Positions 1 to 6,919 of a DNA stretch of 10,218 nucleotides are shown in pieces. Below the pieces are notes generated by a model, which saw only the letters and a list, made by a program, of their open reading frames with translations, did not search any database and was not told where the DNA came from. The stretch is from positions 1 through 10,218 of the forward strand of contig CAZPEV010000121.1 in the NCBI GenBank assembly GCA_964585635.1, read 5' to 3'. Source of the stretch: CAZPEV01 sp964585635. GTDB taxonomy: Bacteria > Zixibacteria > MSB-5A5 > GN15 > JAAZOE01. The translations under genes were made by a program, and so were the position numbers. The number at the start of each line of letters is the position of its first letter. The stretch's first letter is position 1.

Positions 1-2242
1 ATAGTCGCTGGCTTCCCTTTTCAGGATCCAGGACGGCGAAGTTGCGGTTTCCCGGACGCTGGTACAGAATCGATTGCCCGGGGCCCCAACTGCAGGCATG
101 TGAGCCGGCTATATCGGTAACCAGAGTACTGTCGAAATAGCGCACATCGCTTCCATCGGCATTGACAGTGGCGATGCGGTAGGCATCTTTGCGCCAGCAG
201 ACAAATGCGATTTTCCTTCCATCCGGCGACCAGGCCGGAGCAAGATTGACTGGCGTCGTGAAAGTAAGGCGTTTCCGGCTCCCGCCGGTAATCGGCATAG
301 TATAGATGTGTTCCTCACCGAATTCATTGACTGAGAATGCCAACGTCTTACCATCTGGCGAAAACTCAGGCCAATTGGCTTGAGCCGTGCCGGATGTCAA
401 CGGCCTGACGGAATCGATTGTGCCATGAGCGCCGGTGATCACGAGCCAAAGATTCGAAGAGCGATCGCTTCTTGGATATAGCAGTTTGTGACCATCTGCG
501 GATATAGTTATCGGACCGCTGGTTTGTAACCCCGAAAGCAACTCTTGCGGCCCCCCATCGCAGACACCGCTTGCAGGATCGAGCTTTTGTTTCATGAGAC
601 TCATGCTCGCCTTTCGGGAAACCAGGTAGTATACGGCATCGCCCTTCGATGACCATCGATGCGCGAATCCATCCCCGCACGGAAATTCCTTCAGTTCTGT
701 TCCATCCGCGCGCATGGTCCAGTACTTTGCCCCATCTGATGTTTCGGTTCGAAAGTACACGCGATCGCTTCCCGGTGACCAGCTGATTCCCATTATCCAA
801 CCCTCGGTGGTCAACACCGTCACCGGCGACTCGTCGCCGGATTTCTTGTCCACAAACATGAAAGGTCGCTGCCATACCCCAAAGTGCGCGACGAACCGCG
901 TTCCATCCGGAGACCAGGCCGCCGATTCCAGACCCGAAGCCGTCCTGTAATGGGCAAGATATTGGCGTGGTGATCCCCCAAGCCGGGACACAATGAAATA
1001 TTGAAGATACGAGGGATCTCCAGCGGAAACGCCCATGAGCAGTTCCGTACCGGAGGGGGACCAATGGAGAAAGCGAACTCCGGCACACTCTGCCACCTGT
1101 AGCGGCTCACCACCGGCGAAGTCCTGAATCAGCACCCGGCCACTCCTGCCCTGGATTCGCCCATAGGCCATATATGTTCCATCAGGGGAGAGGGCGCATT
1201 GAGTCGCATCGCCGACAAAGGTCACCTGATTCTGCTTTGCAATGAGCGGGACTTTGCTCCTTATCATGACCCCAAAGTAGATTCCTCCGGCCACAGTGAT
1301 CACCAGAGCAATGATAGCTACAGACACAAGCAACCTGACTCGTGTCTTCGGCAGCGGCCCAACACGGACCGAACGGCTGGGCCGAAACAAGGCATCTCTT
1401 TCGCGCTTGAGATCAGCCAGCATATCTTCCGTATGCAAATATCGAAGAACCTTGTCTTTCGCCAGCATCCTGCCGACTATCCCCTGCAACTCATCCGACA
1501 CCCCGGATTTGAATCGTGCCAACGGTTCTGGCTCTTCATAAGCGATAGCGTACATTATGGCGGGCTCATGCTCACCCCGGAAAGGAATCTGCCCGGTTAT
1601 CATTTCATAGAAGACTACCCCAAAAGAGAATATATCCGAACGTTCATCCAAGGTTTCCCCTCGGGTCTGCTCTGGCGACATATAGTGCAATGTCCCTAAT
1701 GTGGAACCAGTCTTGGTGAGCTTTCTCTCCCCTTTAATCGTCGCCAGGCCAAAATCCAGAATTTTCACTCTGCCTTTGGTGTCCACCAGTATGTTTGAGG
1801 GCTTTATGTCGCGATGAATGACACCGGCCCGATGTGCCTCACCGAGTCCTTCGGCTACCTGTACTGACAGGTCTATTATCTCCTGCCATGACAGTTTTCG
1901 GCTTCTGATATATTCATCCAGAGCTGCCCCCTCAACATATTCCATTGCAAAGAAGGGACGATCATTGAACTCGCTGACTTCGAATATGGTGATGATATTG
2001 TGGTGATTCAGCTTGGCAGCTGCCTGAGCCTCACGCTTGAATCGGGCGCGGCAGTCGGCGTCCCGGCACAAGTCAGGGGAGAGGAACTTGAGGGCGACCT
2101 TGCGATTGAGTTCAGTGTCCTCAGCCAGATAGACCTCGCCCATCCCGCCGGCACCGATCTTCTCGATGATGCGGTAGTGCGATACTATCGTGCCATTAGT
2201 CAGGGGTGCGTGCGTGCCGGTCTTGTCGTCGTCAGGTGCCAT
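1..2242 (-). CDS. Transmembrane Ser/Thr protein kinase with C-terminal PD40/WD40-like beta-propeller sensor (3' end outside window)
   Basis: The frame is open from ATG 2242 to the left edge, giving 747 residues and no stop. Residues 22-280 form a PknB-type kinase: glycine loop GAGGMG at 30-35, ATP lysine K52, helix-C glutamate E71, catalytic HRDIKPSN at 143-150 (D145, K147, N150), DFG at 163-165 and SPE at 189-191. It is an RD kinase with Thr/Ser in the activation segment (TKTGST, 176-181), so autophosphorylation is likely. One membrane helix lies at about 303-325. Beyond it are about nine PD40-type repeats with SPDG-like cores, including LSPDGTYMAY, WSPDGTRFVA, FSPDGKTLAF and WSPDGRKIAF, which should fold as a periplasmic TolB/WD40-like propeller. 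The ligand is unknown. The start is set by an 11-nt overlap with the upstream kinase gene and a GGAG four bases before the ATG, so translational coupling is likely. Kinase assignment is secure; the sensor's role is inferred. Confidence 0.93.
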   Translation of the reverse strand, partial: MAPDDDKTGTHAPLTNGTIVSHYRIIEKIGAGGMGEVYLAEDTELNRKVALKFLSPDLCRDADCRARFKREAQAAAKLNHHNIITIFEVSEFNDRPFFAMEYVEGAALDEYIRSRKLSWQEIIDLSVQVAEGLGEAHRAGVIHRDIKPSNILVDTKGRVKILDFGLATIKGERKLTKTGSTLGTLHYMSPEQTRGETLDERSDIFSFGVVFYEMITGQIPFRGEHEPAIMYAIAYEEPEPLARFKSGVSDELQGIVGRMLAKDKVLRYLHTEDMLADLKRERDALFRPSRSVRVGPLPKTRVRLLVSVAIIALVITVAGGIYFGVMIRSKVPLIAKQNQVTFVGDATQCALSPDGTYMAYGRIQGRSGRVLIQDFAGGEPLQVAECAGVRFLHWSPSGTELLMGVSAGDPSYLQYFIVSRLGGSPRQYLAHYRTASGLESAAWSPDGTRFVAHFGVWQRPFMFVDKKSGDESPVTVLTTEGWIMGISWSPGSDRVYFRTETSDGAKYWTMRADGTELKEFPCGDGFAHRWSSKGDAVYYLVSRKASMSLMKQKLDPASGVCDGGPQELLSGLQTSGPITISADGHKLLYPRSDRSSNLWLVITGAHGTIDSVRPLTSGTAQANWPEFSPDGKTLAFSVNEFGEEHIYTMPITGGSRKRLTFTTPVNLAPAWSPDGRKIAFVCWRKDAYRIATVNADGSDVRYFDSTLVTDIAGSHACSWGPGQSILYQRPGNRNFAVLDPEKGSQRL
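2034..2135 (-). repeat. Near-identical kinase N-lobe block, copy in the propeller kinase
   Basis: These 102 bases match 10117-10218 at all but two positions (2057 and 2080, counted by eye). They encode the segment VYLAEDTELNRKVALKF through RARFKRE. Similarity falls to about 70% just downstream in the gene (1981-2033). Confidence 0.85.
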
Positions 2243-2250
2243 ACTTCTCC
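2220..2250 (-). repeat. Gene-junction box J1 (kinase iv / kinase v)
   Basis: The minus strand reads GGAGAAGTATGGCACCTGA followed by CGACGACAAGAC. It combines the last codons of the upstream kinase (EKYGT-stop), a Shine-Dalgarno-like GGAG, the ATG of the next kinase and its leader codons MAPDDDK. The same arrangement recurs at 7662-7692 and, with small changes, at 6887-6919. Confidence 0.8.
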
Positions 2251-4877
2251 ATAAGCTTCTGGTAGCGCGGCAGCCTGCGCAGGGGGTCGTACCGGGGGTC
2301 AAGGCGGAGCAGTGGAACCGACAACCATGAGGGTATTGATAGTAGGTATTCGATTTGATCGAGGGCGGAGTCATATTCACCTACCATTATGTAGATTAGG
2401 GCGAGATATTCCACTCGGGCGGGTCCGATGTAGGCATCCTTCGAGACAGGGAACAGGTCGACGCCCAACTTGCCTTCTCGGAGGGCGTCATCTTTACGAC
2501 CCAGCCCCGCATAGACAATGCCCAGCGAGCTATGAAGGCGATGATCGTCGGGTCGCAGGTTGAGTTCATTCTCCAAAATGACGCGGGCAGAATCAAAACA
2601 GGCGCGGGCACGATCCGGATCATGCCTAAGGTCATAGACTATCGCCGCTAATAGAACGGTGGGTACAAAGTGCAGCTGGTCGGGCTCCGGTATGCGGGAC
2701 ATCGGCGCCAGCTGATCAAGGGCGGCTGCATAATTTCGCTCATTCAGATATAACCAGAACCAGCCCAGCCGGGTTTTTTCTTCATTCTGCTTGGGGATCG
2801 ATGATAATGTCGCGCGGGCCAATATCGTATCCCCGTGCCACAAGCAGTAATTCATCTGCTTCATTAGATATGCGTTGACCTCATTCGGCGCCAAGGCGAT
2901 CGCCTGGTTATAGAACTTCTCCGCGGATGCGTACTCTCGCAAGATTTCATGGGTTTCTGCGATTATATAAGCCAATTCGGCATCACGTGGGTTTAGCACA
3001 AAAATCTTTTGCATTTGCTCAACCGCAGATTCAAACTTCCCTTGGCGCCTCCAGATATAGGCTTTGGTCACCAGGATCTCTGGATTGTTCGGAAGCCCGA
3101 CCTCGGCAAGTGCAAGCTCGCTGAGTGCCTTTTCGTAATCACGATACCCCCAGTAGTAATAGTAACACAAGGCGAAGTGTCCCCAAGGGAGATTTGGCTG
3201 AAGTGAAAGGGCCCGATCGGCGGCGGCCTTGGCCCGGGCGAGGCGCTCTGCGGTGGGATCGTGCCCGTAGTGGTACATCCCGGCATGAACATATGCGAGC
3301 TGGGCGTACGCCAGAGCAAAGGCGGAATCAAGCTCCACCGCTCGCTGGAACATTCGCAAGGCTGACAACGAGTTCTCCCGCGAAGCGAAATCCGGTCCCT
3401 GTCTGTAATCCATTCCGCGCAGATATGTCTGGTAGGCGTCTAGGTTTCGCGTTGGCATCGCTTGCAGGGCACCGTTCTCCGGCTCAAGCAGCGTGATGTT
3501 CATTTCTTTCGCAATTTGGGCGGCAAGGTCCGCTTGCAGCGCGAAGATGTCGGTCAACGGGCGCTGGTACGTCTCCGCCCAGAGATGCGTGTCATCCGAT
3601 ACCCGAATCAATTGGGGGAGTATCCGCACCCGGCTCGTGTCACGGCCTTTATCCCAGAGAATCGTCCCCTCCAGGATGTAATCGACCCCCAGCTCCTTGG
3701 CAATCTCCCGGAGGCTCTTGGTCGTATGCTTGTAAAGCATCGTGCTGGTGCGCGAAATCACACCCAACTCATGGATGGACGCGAGTTTGGCCGTGATTTC
3801 ATCCGTGATCCCATCGGCGAAATACTCATCCTCCGGTGAGCCAAGATTTTCAAACGGCAGCACCGCCAGCATCTTGCGCCCCGATCCCGACTTTTCCCCC
3901 GGGGGAAAGACATAAGTCGTGGCTATCCAATATGCCGCGATGGCCAGAAGTATCACCATGGCCGCGTTCACGACATATCGGTTCCACCAGTCCCGGCGCC
4001 CTTTTGCCAATAGCGCGGGGGCCTCTTCCGCAGAAAACCGTTTCAGATCGGCGATCAGGTCGGCCGCCGTCTGATACCGATGCGCCGGTGTCTTCGCCAG
4101 CATCTTGCAGATAATGTGTTGTAAATCATCCGGCACGGCGGATTTATAGCGCCCCAACGGCTCCGGCTCATCATAGGCGATGGCATAAAGAATAGCTGCT
4201 TCATGGTCACCATGAAACGGCGGCCTGCCTGTGATCATCTCATATAAGATTACCCCGAAAGAGAATATGTCGGATCGCTGATCGGTCGGTTCACCCCGGG
4301 TCTGCTCCGGGGCCATGTATCCGAGTGTCCCCAGGGTCGATCCGGTTTGGGTCAGCTTTTCCGTTCCCCGAATCGTCGCCAATCCAAAATCCAAGATCCT
4401 GGCCCGGCCATCATCCCCAATGACGATGTTGGCCGGTTTGATATCGCGATGAACCACGCTGGCCTGATGGGCCGCGTTTAGTCCCTCAGCAATCTGGATG
4501 GCCAGGTCGACCGCTTTTGCCAGCGGCATGTCGCCGGCCTGGATAATCTCTTTGAGAGACTTGCCCTGAAGGTACTCCATTACGATATAGGGACGCTCAT
4601 GGTATTCGGCAACTTCATGTATGGTCACGATATTGGGATGGCTGAGCTTGGCGGCCGCCTGTGCCTCACGCTTGAACCGCGCCCGGCAGTCGGCGTCGCG
4701 GCAGAGGTCGGGAGGCAGAAATTTGAGGGCGACTTTGCGATTCAGCTCGGTATCCTCGGCCAGGTAGACCTCGCCCATGCCACCGCAGCCGATCTTCTCA
4801 ATAACCCGGTAGTGTGAGAACTGGGCGCCATTAGTAAGAGGCACATACGTCTGGGTCTTGTCGTCGTCAGGTTGCAT
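2232..4877 (-). CDS. Transmembrane Ser/Thr protein kinase with TolB-like and TPR domains
   Basis: This is a complete 881-residue receptor-type kinase. The kinase domain (about 22-280) has a glycine loop GCGGMG (30-35), K52, E71, HRDIKPAN (143-150), DFG (163-165) and APE (189-191), so all catalytic residues are present. A membrane helix spans about 302-324, after the segment RRDWWNRYVV. It is followed by a TolB-like region of the COG5616 type (about 335-478), recognisable from AVLPFENLG and YFADGITDEIT. From about 487 to the end are TPR-like helical repeats with signatures such as AVELDSAFALAYAQLAYV and QAIALAPNEVNAY. The kinase should be cytosolic and the TolB/TPR part periplasmic, likely binding a protein or peptide ligand. 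ATG 4877 follows the M61 gene by 46 nt, with only a weak GAGAG about five bases upstream. The stop overlaps the next kinase start by 11 nt. It is a paralogue of the gene at the right end. Substrates and ligand are unknown. Confidence 0.95.
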   Translation of the reverse strand: MQPDDDKTQTYVPLTNGAQFSHYRVIEKIGCGGMGEVYLAEDTELNRKVALKFLPPDLCRDADCRARFKREAQAAAKLSHPNIVTIHEVAEYHERPYIVMEYLQGKSLKEIIQAGDMPLAKAVDLAIQIAEGLNAAHQASVVHRDIKPANIVIGDDGRARILDFGLATIRGTEKLTQTGSTLGTLGYMAPEQTRGEPTDQRSDIFSFGVILYEMITGRPPFHGDHEAAILYAIAYDEPEPLGRYKSAVPDDLQHIICKMLAKTPAHRYQTAADLIADLKRFSAEEAPALLAKGRRDWWNRYVVNAAMVILLAIAAYWIATTYVFPPGEKSGSGRKMLAVLPFENLGSPEDEYFADGITDEITAKLASIHELGVISRTSTMLYKHTTKSLREIAKELGVDYILEGTILWDKGRDTSRVRILPQLIRVSDDTHLWAETYQRPLTDIFALQADLAAQIAKEMNITLLEPENGALQAMPTRNLDAYQTYLRGMDYRQGPDFASRENSLSALRMFQRAVELDSAFALAYAQLAYVHAGMYHYGHDPTAERLARAKAAADRALSLQPNLPWGHFALCYYYYWGYRDYEKALSELALAEVGLPNNPEILVTKAYIWRRQGKFESAVEQMQKIFVLNPRDAELAYIIAETHEILREYASAEKFYNQAIALAPNEVNAYLMKQMNYCLWHGDTILARATLSSIPKQNEEKTRLGWFWLYLNERNYAAALDQLAPMSRIPEPDQLHFVPTVLLAAIVYDLRHDPDRARACFDSARVILENELNLRPDDHRLHSSLGIVYAGLGRKDDALREGKLGVDLFPVSKDAYIGPARVEYLALIYIMVGEYDSALDQIEYLLSIPSWLSVPLLRLDPRYDPLRRLPRYQKLMEKYGT
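2247..2250 (-). promoter_or_regulatory. Shine-Dalgarno inside the upstream kinase's final codons
   Basis: GGAG lies four bases before ATG 2242 and within the upstream gene's coding region, before its stop at 2232. This geometry fits termination-reinitiation coupling. Confidence 0.5.
4855..4877 (-). repeat. Gene-junction box J4, downstream half only (start of kinase iv)
   Basis: The minus strand reads ATGCAACCTGA followed by CGACGACAAGAC, giving MQPDDDK. The 12 bases after the TGA are identical to J1. The upstream half (GGAG plus an overlapping stop) is absent, because the M61 gene ends 46 nt earlier. Confidence 0.65.
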
Positions 4878-4923
4878 GGATTCTCTCTATGACTTTCCTT
4901 TCAGTTGCGCCAACCGCACTTTG

Positions 4924-6819
4924 TCATCTGGTTGCGATTGGTCGGAATATTTCGCCGAGTACATCTGCCTTGCTTGTGTCTCTCTCGAGCCACGGATAGC
5001 GCTCGCCTCCGTGGTAATCCACGCGGAGCGTACTGAAATAGTCCCCGTTGGCAGCCAGGAATTCCATCGGCGTGGAAGTCCCCTTCCCCCGCTTCATGGT
5101 GTCACGAAACGTCTCTTTGGTGAACTTGCGGCCGTCGATGGCTACCAACCTCATGCCCGGCGCGAGTCCGGCGGACACCGCCGGGAACCCCGGAATGACA
5201 TCGGCCACCGTGCCGTCTTCAGCAAACGTCACCCCCAGCGAAAAGCGGGCGTCGATGATATGGTCGAAATCCTCACCAGCCGTCGAAATCGGCCCCGGTG
5301 TTTCCCGATAGGTGACTTTCCACCCGCCGCCCTCGATTCCGCCGAGCGGGGCGTGGGCATCCAGAGAGTCAAGTCGTCTTGACCAGAAGCTTTTCCAGTC
5401 GTATGGTACGACATTGTTAAGGGCGGCGATGATGTCGTCGTATGTGAAAGTTCTGACCTCCGGTGCGGTATTCTCGCCGCCGAAGAAGCTTCGGCCGAAA
5501 TCGTCGAGTGATTTTTTTCCTTCGGTCAGGCTGCGGATCAGCACGTCCGCTTCCAACCAGATCAAATAGCTTTCATCGTAGAAGTCCGCCGAGCGCCGGA
5601 CCGCTTGCCAGTCGCCGCGAGCCCCGTACACGATTTGGGCCGCATCCGACACGTCTTGCAGGGATCGCCATTGACGCCCCGGCAGATTATCGAGCCGGGC
5701 GGCTATCGATGCTAGTCGCTCATGAGAATCCTCCAGCGTGCTGACACCGCATCGAGCGGCCAGGATCTCGCCGTAATAGGTCGTGAGGCCTTCATATACC
5801 CATAGGAGCTCGCCGGTCTGTGGTTGCTGGAAATCATTCGGCGTCAAGCCGGCGGGCCGGCGGTATTTGCCGTTCCACGAGTGGGCAAATTCGTGAGCCA
5901 GAAGAGTGGTCCGTAAGCTCTGCACGCTGCTGTCGAGAAAAGTCCGCTCAGGTATCCGGTCGTCGCTGGATTGATGGTGTTCCAGGCCGAACCAACCACC
6001 CTGGCTGCTCAGCGTTACCAGGAAATCGTAGTGGTTGTAGTGGCGGGCGCCAAAGAGTGCGTTTGCCTCCCGCACCAGACGCTTATATGCCTCCACCTGC
6101 CAGGTCGGCATGTCCAGAGCCGCTTCCCCGTCGGCAACGATATCGATCGTGTGTCGAACACCGTCTGCCGCCGAAATATCGATCTGCCGAAAGTGGGCGC
6201 CGGTTATGACTGGTGAATCGACCAGGGTAGTGAGCGAGACCGCCGAGAAATGAATCGTGCCGCCGGACTGGCCCGTGGTCTCGAGGGCCGTCCCGCATTT
6301 CCATCCACTGGGCAGCCTCAGACTCGGCAGAACGAGAACGCTGTCAGGCAGAGTGCCCTTGGGGTACAGGATCACTTGATTCCAGCTGATGGCGGCCAGC
6401 TGGTCGCTTGCCGAGCCCCCGGAACTGAACCCCGGAGCGCGAGTCGCCAGAAGAAAGTCAAACGTAAGTTCGAGCGACTTACCCCCCTCCGGTACGTTTA
6501 CGTGTATTGCGTACATGTCGACCAGATCGCGGCGCCAGGTGAGCGGCTTCCCATTCGCCCGGATCACGAGTGAGGCCAGATCCGCCACCGGACCCGTGGG
6601 GCCGTGCTCGCCCGGTATCCACTTGGGATATTGCAGCGTTAACGGACCGGGTTGAACCGGGATAGTTTCCACGGCGTGCAGGATTCGTCTGGTGACTTCG
6701 GTCGCGTCCACCGTCAGAGCAATTTCACCGGCTCCCGTTTCAGCCGATACAAGCGTGGGAAGCACAGCCAGCAGACTGAGGACTAGAATGATCCAGCGCC
6801 GGCGCATGAACGATTTCAT
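4924..6819 (-). CDS. M61-family (glycyl aminopeptidase-like) metallopeptidase with PDZ domain, exported
   Basis: From ATG 6819 the protein has 631 residues. It begins with a Sec signal peptide (MKSFMRRRWIILVL, then hydrophobic to about LVSA at 26), so it should act in the periplasm or be secreted. An N-terminal beta-rich region is followed by the M61 catalytic domain. The zinc site is HEFAH (H309, E310, H313), with E343 in WVYEGLTTYYG as third ligand, the gluzincin arrangement, and GLEHHQSS at 278-285 is another M61 hallmark. A PDZ domain follows at about 525-600 (VADVIPGFPAVSAGLAPGM). The catalytic residues are intact. The start was chosen because it opens directly on the signal peptide and has a strong AGAAGGGGG six bases upstream. 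An in-frame ATG at 6909 overlaps the upstream gene's stop by 11 nt and would add 30 residues (MHLDDDKSRF...). Both may be used. Peptide turnover in the envelope is the likely role; the substrate is unknown. Confidence 0.9.
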   Translation of the reverse strand: MKSFMRRRWIILVLSLLAVLPTLVSAETGAGEIALTVDATEVTRRILHAVETIPVQPGPLTLQYPKWIPGEHGPTGPVADLASLVIRANGKPLTWRRDLVDMYAIHVNVPEGGKSLELTFDFLLATRAPGFSSGGSASDQLAAISWNQVILYPKGTLPDSVLVLPSLRLPSGWKCGTALETTGQSGGTIHFSAVSLTTLVDSPVITGAHFRQIDISAADGVRHTIDIVADGEAALDMPTWQVEAYKRLVREANALFGARHYNHYDFLVTLSSQGGWFGLEHHQSSDDRIPERTFLDSSVQSLRTTLLAHEFAHSWNGKYRRPAGLTPNDFQQPQTGELLWVYEGLTTYYGEILAARCGVSTLEDSHERLASIAARLDNLPGRQWRSLQDVSDAAQIVYGARGDWQAVRRSADFYDESYLIWLEADVLIRSLTEGKKSLDDFGRSFFGGENTAPEVRTFTYDDIIAALNNVVPYDWKSFWSRRLDSLDAHAPLGGIEGGGWKVTYRETPGPISTAGEDFDHIIDARFSLGVTFAEDGTVADVIPGFPAVSAGLAPGMRLVAIDGRKFTKETFRDTMKRGKGTSTPMEFLAANGDYFSTLRVDYHGGERYPWLERDTSKADVLGEIFRPIATR

Positions 6820-6825
6820 AATTGA

Positions 6826-6834
6826 CCCCCTTCT
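6826..6834 (-). promoter_or_regulatory. Strong ribosome binding site for the M61 gene
   Basis: The minus strand reads AGAAGGGGG, six bases (TCAATT) before ATG 6819. It is the best Shine-Dalgarno match in the window and supports the start that opens directly on the signal peptide, rather than ATG 6909. Confidence 0.65.
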
Positions 6835-6886
6835 AGCTACTTTCGAGTGCCTTATCATTCCCGTGCGCGGGTAGAGCACAAATCGG

Positions 6887-6919
6887 CTTTTGTCGTCATC
6901 AAGGTGCATATTTCTTCCC
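6887..6919 (-). repeat. Gene-junction box J3 (barrel protein / M61 upstream start)
   Basis: The minus strand reads GAAGAAATATGCACCTTGA followed by TGACGACAAAAG. Relative to J1 it has one G missing after the ATG and an extra T before the TGA, which keeps the 11-nt stop/start overlap. Neither flanking protein is a kinase, yet the barrel ends GKKYAP and the possible M61 extension starts MHLDDDK. Confidence 0.65.

Noticed and set aside
366..1088. 240-codon open frame on the minus strand in another frame
   Set aside because: It overlaps the PD40 propeller of the left kinase, which has clear SPDG repeats in its own frame. The alternative translation shows no recognisable motif or low-complexity logic and is a shadow.
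1199..1699. 166-codon plus-strand open frame antisense to the kinase C-lobe and membrane helix
   Set aside because: It mirrors conserved kinase codons. A similar antisense frame at 9528-9881 opposes the same region of the paralogue, so the resemblance is inherited from the kinase strand.
3893..3908. Perfect 16-bp palindrome TTTCCCCCGGGGGAAA
   Set aside because: It lies inside the kinase gene and encodes the conserved FPPGE motif. The paralogue at about 9345-9358 keeps the protein but breaks the palindrome, so it looks like codon coincidence and not an operator.
4919..4935. Possible fifth junction relic at the M61 stop (GCAACCAGATGACAAAG)
   Set aside because: It resembles the box at 4855-4877 (GCAACCTGACGACGACAAG), but only with gaps, and it has no following start. 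It is too short and too gapped to separate from chance.
4858..5382. 174-codon plus-strand open frame antisense to the M61 C-terminus
   Set aside because: There is no family motif and no convincing start signal, and it is fully antisense to a well-supported peptidase with a PDZ domain. Long antisense frames are common in GC-rich DNA.
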